Part shown: one piece after another, positions 9,214-16,247 of the stretch
Numbering within the stretch: the stretch's first letter is position 1
How the letters are laid out: the number at the start of each line of letters is the position of its first letter
Assembly (NCBI GenBank): GCA_027452205.1
Contig: DAIDGV010000010.1
Coordinates: forward strand, 1 to 64,000
Reading direction: 5' to 3'
DNA length: 64,000 nucleotides
Source of the DNA: a candidate division FCPU426 bacterium
GTDB taxonomy: Bacteria; Oederibacteriota; Muellerivitia; Muellerivitales; Muellerivitaceae
Translations under genes and position numbers: made by a program
Notes under the pieces: generated by a model
Told to the model about the DNA's origin: nothing
What the model saw: the letters and a program-made list of their open reading frames with translations, nothing else
The model's database searches: none

Positions 9214-9239
9214 TTATTATGTATTTAATTACATAATAA
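9214..9239 (+). promoter_or_regulatory. Palindromic operator upstream of mobile mystery protein A
   Basis: A perfect inverted repeat TTATTATGTA - 6 nt - TACATAATAA lies in a very AT-rich stretch and ends 4 nt before the ATG of the HTH gene. A degenerate second palindrome (TAATATG...CATAATTA) precedes it at 9183-9208. This is the expected place and form of an autoregulatory site for the HTH protein; binding is inferred. Confidence 0.65.
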
Positions 9240-9243
9240 TTTC

Positions 9244-9747
9244 ATGAAAACGAACCGAAAAAACCTTAAAGACCAACGCCAGATCGTGGACGCCAAGATT
9301 CATTCGTTCTTATCCCTTCGCGACATCCTTATGCCGCCCCAAGGTTGGCTAAAGACCGTTCGCAATGCCCTCGGCCTTTCCGCCGCCCAATTGGCGAAAC
9401 GCATGGGCGCGCAGGTGTCCGACGTCCTTCATTTGGAAAAAAGGGAAGCGAACGAATCGGTCACCCTGGCTTCTTTGCAACGCGCGGCTAAGGCCATGAA
9501 TTGTCGTTTGGTCTGGGCCATCGTGCCTGAACAACCTTATGAGTCCCTCTCGGACATCGTGGAAAAACGGGCCCAAGATCTGGCGGAACAATTGGTGAAG
9601 TCGACGGACCAGACCATGCGGCTGGAAGACCAGGGGATCGATTCCAAACTTTCCCAAAAGCAGACGCGGGAACTGGCCGAGGAATTAGTGCGCGACGGCG
9701 ATCAACGGATCTGGGAACCCTTGAAGGGTGAGCGGGATGATCGTTAA
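9244..9747 (+). CDS. Mobile mystery protein A (HTH DNA-binding, putative antitoxin/repressor)
   Basis: The 167-residue product matches the family called mobile mystery protein A: an N-terminal leader (LKDQRQIVDAKIHSFLSLRD), an XRE-type helix-turn-helix at about residues 43-80 (RNALGLSAAQLAKRMGAQVSDVLHLEKRE), then a charged helical C-terminal half. It always travels with protein B, a Fic-domain protein, and the pair is scattered among unrelated genomes. It overlaps protein B by 11 nt, and a palindrome sits just upstream. By analogy with other HTH/Fic pairs it probably represses the operon and neutralises the Fic protein, but that is inference. Confidence 0.85.
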   Translation: MKTNRKNLKDQRQIVDAKIHSFLSLRDILMPPQGWLKTVRNALGLSAAQLAKRMGAQVSDVLHLEKREANESVTLASLQRAAKAMNCRLVWAIVPEQPYESLSDIVEKRAQDLAEQLVKSTDQTMRLEDQGIDSKLSQKQTRELAEELVRDGDQRIWEPLKGERDDR

Positions 9748-10330
9748 TTCAGCGCCGGGCAATACTCCGCTGGACCCGGACGAGATGGAAGGTCTGATCC
9801 CAGGCTACGTCACCACCCAAGGCGAACTGAACCAAGTCGAGCAGCAAAATATCCTTCAGGCCGCCCAGTGGGTGATCGGGCGTCAAGCGAAGGGTCTTTT
9901 GACGGACAGCTTTTTAAGGAAACTTCACCGGCGAATGTTCGGGGATGTTTGGAAATGGGCCGGAAAATACCGGCTTACCGGGAAAAACATCGGCGTGCCG
10001 GCCAGTGCCATCTCAGGAGAGGTTAAAAAGCTCTGCGACGACACCGGGTATTGGATCGAGAATAAAACTTTCAACTGGGACGAGATCGGCACTAGGTTCC
10101 ATCACCGACTTGTGGTCATCCATCCATACCCGAACGGCAATGGCCGTCACGCTCGTTTGGCGACCGATGTTCTTTTGCGCGTTCATGACCAAGAGGCCTT
10201 CACTTGGGGTGCCCGTACAGCCCAAGATCCGCTGGACCGCGAAGGGGAGAACCGCCGCGCCTACTTGACAGCCCTCAAAGCCGCGGATCAAGGCGACTTC
10301 GGTCCATTATTGAAATTCGTTCGAAGCTGA
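9737..10330 (+). CDS. Mobile mystery protein B (Fic-domain AMPylase-like)
   Basis: The 197-residue Fic protein carries the core motif HPYPNGNGRHAR at about residues 127-138, a full HPFx(D/N)GNGRxxR match with Phe to Tyr, so the catalytic His and the anion-binding loop are present. Fic enzymes usually transfer AMP or another phosphate-linked group to target hydroxyls. The N-terminal TPLDPDEMEGLIPG is typical of the mobile mystery B family. The ATG at 9737 is chosen (GGGTGAGCGGG just upstream); a GTG at 9728 is possible. The inhibitory (S/T)xxxE(G/N) helix is not obvious, so inhibition probably comes from protein A. Confidence 0.85.
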   Translation: MIVNSAPGNTPLDPDEMEGLIPGYVTTQGELNQVEQQNILQAAQWVIGRQAKGLLTDSFLRKLHRRMFGDVWKWAGKYRLTGKNIGVPASAISGEVKKLCDDTGYWIENKTFNWDEIGTRFHHRLVVIHPYPNGNGRHARLATDVLLRVHDQEAFTWGARTAQDPLDREGENRRAYLTALKAADQGDFGPLLKFVRS

Positions 10331-10348
10331 ATCTTTCGTGAAAAACAA

Positions 10349-10385
10349 AAGGGTCAGGCTCCACACCGGAGTCTGACCCTTTTTA
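10349..10385. terminator. Bidirectional terminator between convergent genes
   Basis: The stem AAGGGTCAGgCTCC / GGAGtCTGACCCTT with an ACACC loop is followed by TTTTTATTT. A-runs on the 5' side allow it to serve the minus-strand gene as well. Confidence 0.85.
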
Positions 10386-10407
10386 TTTTGAGACTAAAAA
10401 GCTAGAA

Positions 10408-10680
10408 CTACCGGCCACGCCCGCCAGGGCCTCCACGGCCATCCTTTTGTTTGTTCTTCGCGGCATTGGGGTTGTAGCCCGCGAAACGGTTCCACCCGCC
10501 AACGGTTTTGCCATCGGTCTTGGGAAGTTCCATCTTCACGGCGGGGGCCGATGCTGGCGCAGGGGCCGGTGTGGCTGTCGCGACCGGAGTAGAGACCGGT
10601 GCTGCGACCACTTCCGGGGTGCTCGCCACAGGGGCTGGAGCAGGGGCCTGTTCCGTGGGGGTGTTATTCAACGTATCCAT
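10408..10680 (-). CDS. Pro/Ala/Thr-rich small protein of unknown function
   Basis: A 90-residue low-complexity protein. Residues about 10-55 are nearly all Ala, Pro, Thr and Val (EQAPAPAPVASTPEVVAAPV and so on), followed by a short basic segment VGGWNRFAGYNPNAAKNKQK and a Gly/Arg tail GRGGPGGRGR. The ATG at 10680 has AAGGAAATGA upstream; the longer frame to 10746 includes part of a dispersed coding repeat (AQPNL) and is less likely. The RG-rich end could bind nucleic acid. I do not recognise a family, and the compositional bias makes even the coding call moderate. Confidence 0.5.
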   Translation of the reverse strand: MDTLNNTPTEQAPAPAPVASTPEVVAAPVSTPVATATPAPAPASAPAVKMELPKTDGKTVGGWNRFAGYNPNAAKNKQKDGRGGPGGRGR

Positions 10681-10900
10681 TTCATTTCCTTTTAGCTTCA
10701 CCTGGGCTGAGGCCACAAGTCGAAGCATGAGATTTGGTTGTGCCAACGGCCCCTTAACAAAGCTGGTGGCATAGAGCCTTTATGTAATAAACCGGCCTGT
10801 ACCTTAGGGGTTAAAGGGGGGAATAGATAGTCATTCTTTCGGAAATGAGCAAAGGGTTTAGGCTTCGTTCGAAGCGGATGCTTTAAACCCCTTTGTCGCC

Positions 10901-12010
10901 CTAGTCCGCCCACTTCTCGCGGATGGCCTCGAACTCATCGACCGCCCCCTTGAAGACCGCCAACACGCGGGGGTCGAAATGGCCGGGCATGGTGCGCCCG
11001 TCGCCCTGGGTGATGATCGAACAGGTCTTGGCCACGTCAAAGGCGGGTTTGTAGGGCCGCTTACTGCGCAGGGCGTCGTATTGGTCGGCCAGGATGACCA
11101 CCCGGGCTGAAAGAGGAATAGCCTCGCCCGCGAGGCGGGCCGGGTAACCGGTCCCGTCCCAGCGCTCGTGGTGCGCCCGGGCCACTTCCATGCCCATGGC
11201 CACGAACGCGTTCTTCGGATAGTTCCGGTTCACCACCTTGAGGATCTCCGCGCCCACGACCGGGTGGGTATTCATGATGGCCATTTCATCGGGCGTGAAA
11301 CCACCGGGTTTCAACAAGATATGGTCGGGAATGGCCACCTTGCCGATGTCGTGCATGGCGCTGGCGTGATAGACGGTCTCGACGAAATTCGGGTCCACCA
11401 GGGGGCCGAAGGCGCCGGATTCCATCAGCCGTCGCGCCAAGACCTGGCTGTAATGCTGCATGCGTTTGATGTGGTTGCCGGTGTCCTCGTCGCGGTACTC
11501 GGCCAGCTTGACCAGGGCATGGATGGTCGCCAACTGGGCTTCCGATATCTCCCGAACCTGCTCGGCCACCAAAAGGCGCAGCTCCTGGTTGTGCCTCTCC
11601 AGTTCTTTCTTCAAACGGCGCAGTTTCAGGTGGGTCTCCACCCGGGCGCGCACCTCGCTGGGCTCGAAGGGTTTGGTGATGTAATCCAATCCGCCGGCTT
11701 CGAAGCCTGCGACCTTTTCCTGAACGCTGTCCAGGGCGCTGATGAAAAGCACGGGGGTTTGGGCGTTCCAGGGGTCTTGGTGGATACGGCGGCAGGCTTC
11801 GTAGCCGTCCATCTCGGGCATGTTGATGTCCATCAGGACCAGGTCAGGCGGATGGGCCACCGCCATCTCGACGGCCTCCACGCCGTTAGAGGCGGTCTGA
11901 ACCTGGTGACCTTCCCGTTCCAGCAGCACCGACAGCAGTTTGCGATTACCGGGTATGTCGTCCACCACCAGGATAGTCGCTTTCGTTTCGGTCTCGGGCG
12001 AGAGGTCCAT
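10901..12010 (-). CDS. Response regulator with HD-GYP phosphodiesterase output
   Basis: A 369-residue two-domain regulator. The receiver (residues about 10-130) has the acidic pair in ILVVDDIPGN, the phosphoacceptor Asp in LVLMDINMPEMDG and the conserved Lys in YITKPFEP. A coiled-coil linker leads to an HD-GYP domain (about 165-360) with the metal ligands HDIGK and the diagnostic HHERWDGTGYP. HD-GYP proteins hydrolyse cyclic di-GMP to pGpG/GMP in the cytoplasm, usually switching cells away from biofilm. GGAGG precedes the start. No sensor kinase is adjacent. Confidence 0.93.
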   Translation of the reverse strand: MDLSPETETKATILVVDDIPGNRKLLSVLLEREGHQVQTASNGVEAVEMAVAHPPDLVLMDINMPEMDGYEACRRIHQDPWNAQTPVLFISALDSVQEKVAGFEAGGLDYITKPFEPSEVRARVETHLKLRRLKKELERHNQELRLLVAEQVREISEAQLATIHALVKLAEYRDEDTGNHIKRMQHYSQVLARRLMESGAFGPLVDPNFVETVYHASAMHDIGKVAIPDHILLKPGGFTPDEMAIMNTHPVVGAEILKVVNRNYPKNAFVAMGMEVARAHHERWDGTGYPARLAGEAIPLSARVVILADQYDALRSKRPYKPAFDVAKTCSIITQGDGRTMPGHFDPRVLAVFKGAVDEFEAIREKWAD

Positions 12011-12179
12011 GGTCCATCCTCCAAAGCGTTGTGGGTGATTCTCGCTCCATATTTTAATGTGTGATCCATTTCCCGCTACCGGTCGAGCGGCGAAAGTTAG
12101 TAGGTTTTTATGAAAAGGTCGGGGAGGGGTTCGAACGGAAACTTGGGGGCAGGGGCCGGGCCCTTTGTTGGCTCTATGC

Positions 12180-12578
12180 CTAAGATTTCGCGCGTTTGGA
12201 ATGCTTTTTGAAGAACACGGCGATCTGGGACTTGTCTACTTTGCCTTTGGCCGTATCTAAGGTCAGCCGCTCAAATTCAGCTTCACCCACGACGAGGTTT
12301 ATCCCGTTAATGTCCAAAAAAACGTCCGCTGCCAAGGCGCCGATCCTTTTATTACCATCCACAAAGGGATGGTTCATGACCAAATGATAGAAATAAGCCG
12401 ATGCAATTTCGTGCAATGTTGCATGTAGATAGGCGCCGTTAAAGGACGCTTCAGGCATGCCCACAGCCGATTGCAAAAGGGCCATGCTTCGCACGCCGTG
12501 ACTTCCTCCAAATCTCTCGATCTGGATCTTATGCAAATAGAGAACATCCTCAAGCCTAAGGAATTGAGGTTTTTTCAT
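12180..12578 (-). CDS. doc: Doc-type Fic toxin (death on curing)
   Basis: The 132-residue protein is the size of P1 Doc (126) and carries its shortened Fic motif HPFVDGNKRIGA at about residues 70-81, with the Asn-Lys-Arg variant typical of Doc. Doc proteins phosphorylate elongation factor Tu and stop translation. The N-terminal FLRLEDVLYLHKIQIERFGG and the hydrophobic helix with YFYHLVMNHPF also fit. It starts 5 nt after the stop of the AbrB-like antitoxin, so the pair is co-transcribed and probably coupled. Confidence 0.9.
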   Translation of the reverse strand: MKKPQFLRLEDVLYLHKIQIERFGGSHGVRSMALLQSAVGMPEASFNGAYLHATLHEIASAYFYHLVMNHPFVDGNKRIGALAADVFLDINGINLVVGEAEFERLTLDTAKGKVDKSQIAVFFKKHSKRAKS

Positions 12579-12583
12579 CCAGG

Positions 12584-12811
12584 TCAGCCCGCGAGATTTT
12601 TATACATTTTGGGGAATTTTTTGAAGGACCTTTGGGCCGCTTCTTCTATTTTTTTGTGAAGCTTTCCATCGTCCGCGGGGGACAAGATAAGGTTCTTGCC
12701 GTCGGTGGTGACATAAAGGGCGGACTTTTCGCTGATGTGCAGCAGGTCCATGATGCTTCGGTCAATGACCAGCGCGTAGCTGTTGCCGTGTTTGGTGAGT
12801 TTTTTGATCAT
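12584..12811 (-). CDS. AbrB/MazE-type antitoxin of the Doc pair
   Basis: A 75-residue protein with an N-terminal SpoVT/AbrB swapped-hairpin DNA-binding domain (MIKKLTKHGNSYALVIDRSIMDLL, residues 1-25) and a charged C-terminal tail that would wrap the toxin. Phd is the usual partner of Doc, but AbrB-type partners occur as well. GGAGAGGGAC precedes the ATG. A palindrome and a direct repeat lie 10-30 nt upstream, as expected for autoregulation. Confidence 0.88.
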   Translation of the reverse strand: MIKKLTKHGNSYALVIDRSIMDLLHISEKSALYVTTDGKNLILSPADDGKLHKKIEEAAQRSFKKFPKMYKNLAG

Positions 12812-12821
12812 GTCCCTCTCC

Positions 12822-12842
12822 TTGTATACGTTGTATATACAA
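12822..12842 (-). promoter_or_regulatory. Putative operator of the AbrB/Doc operon
   Basis: TTGTATA is repeated with a 9-nt period (12822 and 12831), and TTGTATATACAA (12831-12842) is a perfect palindrome. Read on the minus strand it overlaps a TATACA-type -10 region, so antitoxin binding would block transcription. Confidence 0.6.
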
Positions 12843-12973
12843 TGTACTAACGGCTTTTGAGCTTGTCAAGGAACGGACCGGCCGCTAAATGCGACCTTAA
12901 GATCTTATTAAATTCAGGGAAATTACATGCTTAAGTCCTCGAAACCATAAACAACTTCAAAATGAATTTTTGT

Positions 12974-13066
12974 AACCGCCGATCAAACCAGACGGGCTAG
13001 CCCGCGCCGATAAAGCTGAATGATCTATTTCATATCGGCGTCCATTTGCGTTTATCGGCGGCTAAA
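12974..13066. repeat. Palindromic repeat, GATAAACGCCGAT family
   Basis: Left arm accgccgatcaaaccagacg, right arm cgtttatcggcggct. The arms are imperfectly complementary over about 30 nt, and the element sits between divergent or unrelated genes. The left arm contains a small extra palindrome GACGGGCTAGCCCGCG. No reading frame of note spans it. Confidence 0.75.
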
Positions 13067-13111
13067 AGATCAGTTTTTGACGTTTGTTGTTTGAGGTCAC
13101 AATTTGTGACC

Positions 13112-14737
13112 TCAAAAGCCAAAGGCCTTCATAAGACCGGCGCCCTTGGTTATTGCGTCAGTGCCTTGGGTCAATAGGTCACCCTGAGGTTTAGCTGTGG
13201 GTGTCTGCTGCGAGTTCACCGGACGAGCAGCGGGATTTGACTGTGCCAAGGGCCCATTCATATTGCCCTTGGCATCCGGGGTGGGGTTCATTTTGGTCTG
13301 GGTCACGACCTTGTCAGGCACAGGAGTTGGCATTTCGGTAACAACCGTCGGAACGGCCTCCACAGTTTGAACAATGGGGTGGGGAGTGGGAACCGGAGTG
13401 GCAGCAGGGGCGGGAACGATCTTTGAATAAACCAGATGGACCAACCCACGGGTTCCGTACTTATGCACATACCAAGCGCCAAACAAGAGGGTGGCGATCA
13501 TTCCTAAGACGAAGACGGCCCGTATGTACTTATAGAGGCCGACTATCTCCAGGCTTTCTTTTAAGAGCTTCCAAGTCATCTTGACGGCTTTGAAGGTCCA
13601 CTTCACGGCCTGTTTGGTCAGCCGAAAGCTGTTCTTGACCAGCAAGACCAGCCCATGCCAAAGGTTGTAAACGGCTAAGAGGCAAACTTCGAATAGGTTC
13701 GGCCTTTGGCCCTTCTTGATCTTGGACCTGATCTTGGCGATCACGGACATCCCCGCGACAGCTTCAAAGAGGGCGGTCTCAGCAGAACCCATCGCCTGCT
13801 GCGAACCATCAGGGTGAGCAGCGAGATTTGGCTGTGCCGATTCCTGATGGGCTTTGGCCCCGGTAATAGGGGAATCGGCATGGGTTGCTTGGACAGATTT
13901 AGGGGCATGAGCGGCTTTGGTTGTATGAACAGCGGAAGTGACAACCGGATCCGCCTTGGCAGCCAGGGCGGTATGAGTAGCTTCTTTAGGAACAGAGGCC
14001 TTATAGCCTGCCTTAGCCGCCTTGGGGTCAAAGGCCTCTGCCGGGTTGCCCGCCTGGACCCAGGCGACCAGCTGTTGGATCTGGGGCTGGGTCAAATGGT
14101 GGTCCAAGACCACCAGCAGGGCCTTTTCAACCGCTTGGGGGTCTCCCAGGTCGGCCAAAGTCCGTATCATCCACTCATTTATCAAAAACGGCTTATTTTG
14201 GGTGCCCGAATTTCGGGCACCTGCCTCGTCCGAGGGGGTGACTTGGGCCAGATTCTGGCGAATAAGGGCAATCGAGGTAGGGGTCAGGGCATTGAAAACC
14301 TGTGAGGCATCATTAACCCGGCTTTTGGAAATCTCCAACTCGTCGGCGGTCTTTCGCTGGCTGCCGTTCAGCTTGGCGATCCGGCCAATATCCAGGTCGT
14401 CCTCCAGCCAAGACCGCTTGCGGGTCCGGTTATCGACGAAGGCGGATGTGGCGGCCTGGGCGGGGTCTTTATCCATGACCTTACACGAAAGGGTAGGCCA
14501 GCCCAGCCTTTGGGCCGCCGCGAAGCGCAAGTGCCCCCCAATGAGCTCATAAAGGTGGTCCGGGTCAGCGGCCTTTTCCTCTTCGGTGAGGGGGCGCACT
14601 TTAGCGTCAGTTTCTTGGCCAAGTTCCTTTAGTGAGGCCATCATCAGGTCGATTTCCCCTTGGTTCAGGGGTGGGTTGTTGGGGTTGGGGCGGATCTGGG
14701 CTAGGGGAATGGCCTGCACGACATTAGGGTTCGACAT
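13112..14737 (-). CDS. ParB/Spo0J-domain protein with C-terminal membrane anchor
   Basis: A 541-residue protein. Residues 8-110 look like a ParB N-terminal (sulfiredoxin/ParB nuclease-like) domain: AIPLAQIRPNPNN, LIGGHLRFAAAQRLGWPTL (the GHLR equivalent of the CTP-binding GERR motif). An HTH-like segment follows (GSQRKTADELEISKSRVNDA). The middle is Ala/Lys/His-rich. A basic helical block precedes one transmembrane helix (AVFVLGMIATLLFGAWYV, about residue 420) and a Pro/Thr-rich tail. No parA neighbour is visible. Chromosomal ParB lacks a membrane segment, so this is a fusion or a distinct family. The ATG at 14737 has AGGTG upstream. Confidence 0.75.
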   Translation of the reverse strand: MSNPNVVQAIPLAQIRPNPNNPPLNQGEIDLMMASLKELGQETDAKVRPLTEEEKAADPDHLYELIGGHLRFAAAQRLGWPTLSCKVMDKDPAQAATSAFVDNRTRKRSWLEDDLDIGRIAKLNGSQRKTADELEISKSRVNDASQVFNALTPTSIALIRQNLAQVTPSDEAGARNSGTQNKPFLINEWMIRTLADLGDPQAVEKALLVVLDHHLTQPQIQQLVAWVQAGNPAEAFDPKAAKAGYKASVPKEATHTALAAKADPVVTSAVHTTKAAHAPKSVQATHADSPITGAKAHQESAQPNLAAHPDGSQQAMGSAETALFEAVAGMSVIAKIRSKIKKGQRPNLFEVCLLAVYNLWHGLVLLVKNSFRLTKQAVKWTFKAVKMTWKLLKESLEIVGLYKYIRAVFVLGMIATLLFGAWYVHKYGTRGLVHLVYSKIVPAPAATPVPTPHPIVQTVEAVPTVVTEMPTPVPDKVVTQTKMNPTPDAKGNMNGPLAQSNPAARPVNSQQTPTAKPQGDLLTQGTDAITKGAGLMKAFGF

Positions 14738-14860
14738 AGGGCACCTCGCAAGGTAAGAGTTAAAAAGACAGCCTGTCATCCGAAGCCCCAAAGGAGGCAT
14801 AGGATGGGGAAAATTTATAAAAACCCATTCCCGGGTGCTAAGTGGAAAATGAGAATTGTT

Positions 14861-14917
14861 AGGTTTTCGTTAAACCTTTGGTCTGTACCGTTTTTAGGAT
14901 TGGGTGTAAAAGGGAAA
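14861..14917 (+). repeat. 55-bp dispersed element with hairpin, copy 2
   Basis: AGGTTT-5 nt-AAACCT followed by TTTGGTCTGTACCGTTTTT and AGGATTGGGTGTAAAAGG: almost the same as 2372-2429. It lies about 190 nt before the AT-rich methyltransferase island, in the otherwise empty gap 14738-15103. Confidence 0.6.
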
Positions 14918-15103
14918 CTCGGTAGGGTTGAAGGGTGATGGGGCAGGGGCAAGGTGTTGAATGTTGTCCAATCCCTTTGTTTTCCAAGCTTTAAACTCTT
15001 TTCGAAATCCAAAAGTTATGAAAAAGGAGCCCTGTAAATTATGATATGTTCTGTGGTTTTGGTGGATTTGTAAATCTAACGGGGGCATCAATAAATCAAA
15101 CAA

Positions 15104-16225
15104 ATGAATCAAAAACCCATTGTAATTGATCTTTTTAGTGGTGCAGGCGGGTTAAGCCTCGGCGCGGCTCGGGCCGGATTCGATGTTCGTGGTTCTGTTG
15201 AGATCGATCCTCATGCTTCTCAAACACATCAACTAAATTTTCCTAAAACCATACATTTGAAAGAGAGCGTTTCTGATCACACGGGTGATTCAATGCTCCG
15301 CTTTTTTAATTTAAAAAAGGGTGAAGTTGCCGGCGTTGTTGGTGGTCCGCCATGTCAGGGATTTAGCGCAATTGGAAAAAGAGATGTAAATGATTCGAGA
15401 AATCGGTTGTTTATTGATTTCTTTAGGATTGTAAGTGAAATCAAGCCTAAGTTTTTTTTGGCAGAAAATGTTCCTGGCATTTTGAGTAAAGAAGCGGCCG
15501 GATTTATTAAAGAAGCATATTCTCATTTAAAGGATGAATATGTTTGTTTGGAACCTTTTAAAATTTCGGCAAATGAATACGGCGCACCCACAACCAGAAC
15601 TAGGGTTTTCTTTATTGGTTATAGGGCCGGTGAAATGAATCCGATTTACAAAAGTGACTTTATTGAAGCAAAAACCACTCAGAAAACCACGGTTGAAATG
15701 GCACTTAAAGGGTTGCCGGTAAAAATTAATCCTGAATGGCAAAACGAAGAAGAGGGATGGCGACGCGTTGGAAAGGTTGGAAATGGATTTTACGAAGAAC
15801 GACTTCATGGAGTGATTCCTGAAGGTGTAGGCGATGCTATAACTGTTGGGTTGTTGAAACGCGAAATGAGAACCTCTGGATGTTTGGGCACCATTCATTC
15901 GCCTAAGCTTGAAAAGCGTTATGCGAGTTTGGAAGCGGGCGAAGTCGATAGCATTTCCAAATCTAGACGATTAGAACTTAAGGGTTTTTGCCCGACGTTA
16001 AGAGCCGGAACCGGTAGCGATAAAGGTAGTTTTCAAGCCGTTCGGCCAATTCACCCCACGCAAAACAGGGTCATTACGCCGCGTGAAGCGGCACGTCTTC
16101 AAGGATTTCCGGATTGGTTTAGATTTGCTCCTTCTAAGTGGCATAGTTTTAGACAGATCGGAAATAGCGTTAGTCCGATTTTGGCAGAACGAATCTTTGA
16201 TGTTTTTGTAAAAGCCTTGAACTAA
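15104..16225 (+). CDS. dcm: DNA (cytosine-5-)-methyltransferase
   Basis: The 373-residue enzyme shows the ordered C5-methyltransferase motifs: I LFSGAGGLSLG (residues 10-20), IV GGPPCQGFS with the catalytic Cys (about 80-88), VI ENVPG (about 123), VIII TRTRVFFIGY (about 165-175), and X GNSVSP near the C terminus. It methylates cytosine at C5 in a short DNA target; the recognition region lies between VIII and IX (about 180-330) and cannot be read from sequence. The gene is far more AT-rich than the flanking chromosome and is the first gene of a four-gene island with a GHKL ATPase and Vsr. Confidence 0.95.
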   Translation: MNQKPIVIDLFSGAGGLSLGAARAGFDVRGSVEIDPHASQTHQLNFPKTIHLKESVSDHTGDSMLRFFNLKKGEVAGVVGGPPCQGFSAIGKRDVNDSRNRLFIDFFRIVSEIKPKFFLAENVPGILSKEAAGFIKEAYSHLKDEYVCLEPFKISANEYGAPTTRTRVFFIGYRAGEMNPIYKSDFIEAKTTQKTTVEMALKGLPVKINPEWQNEEEGWRRVGKVGNGFYEERLHGVIPEGVGDAITVGLLKREMRTSGCLGTIHSPKLEKRYASLEAGEVDSISKSRRLELKGFCPTLRAGTGSDKGSFQAVRPIHPTQNRVITPREAARLQGFPDWFRFAPSKWHSFRQIGNSVSPILAERIFDVFVKALN

Positions 16226-16247
16226 AAATTCAACGAGGGTAGGTGTT

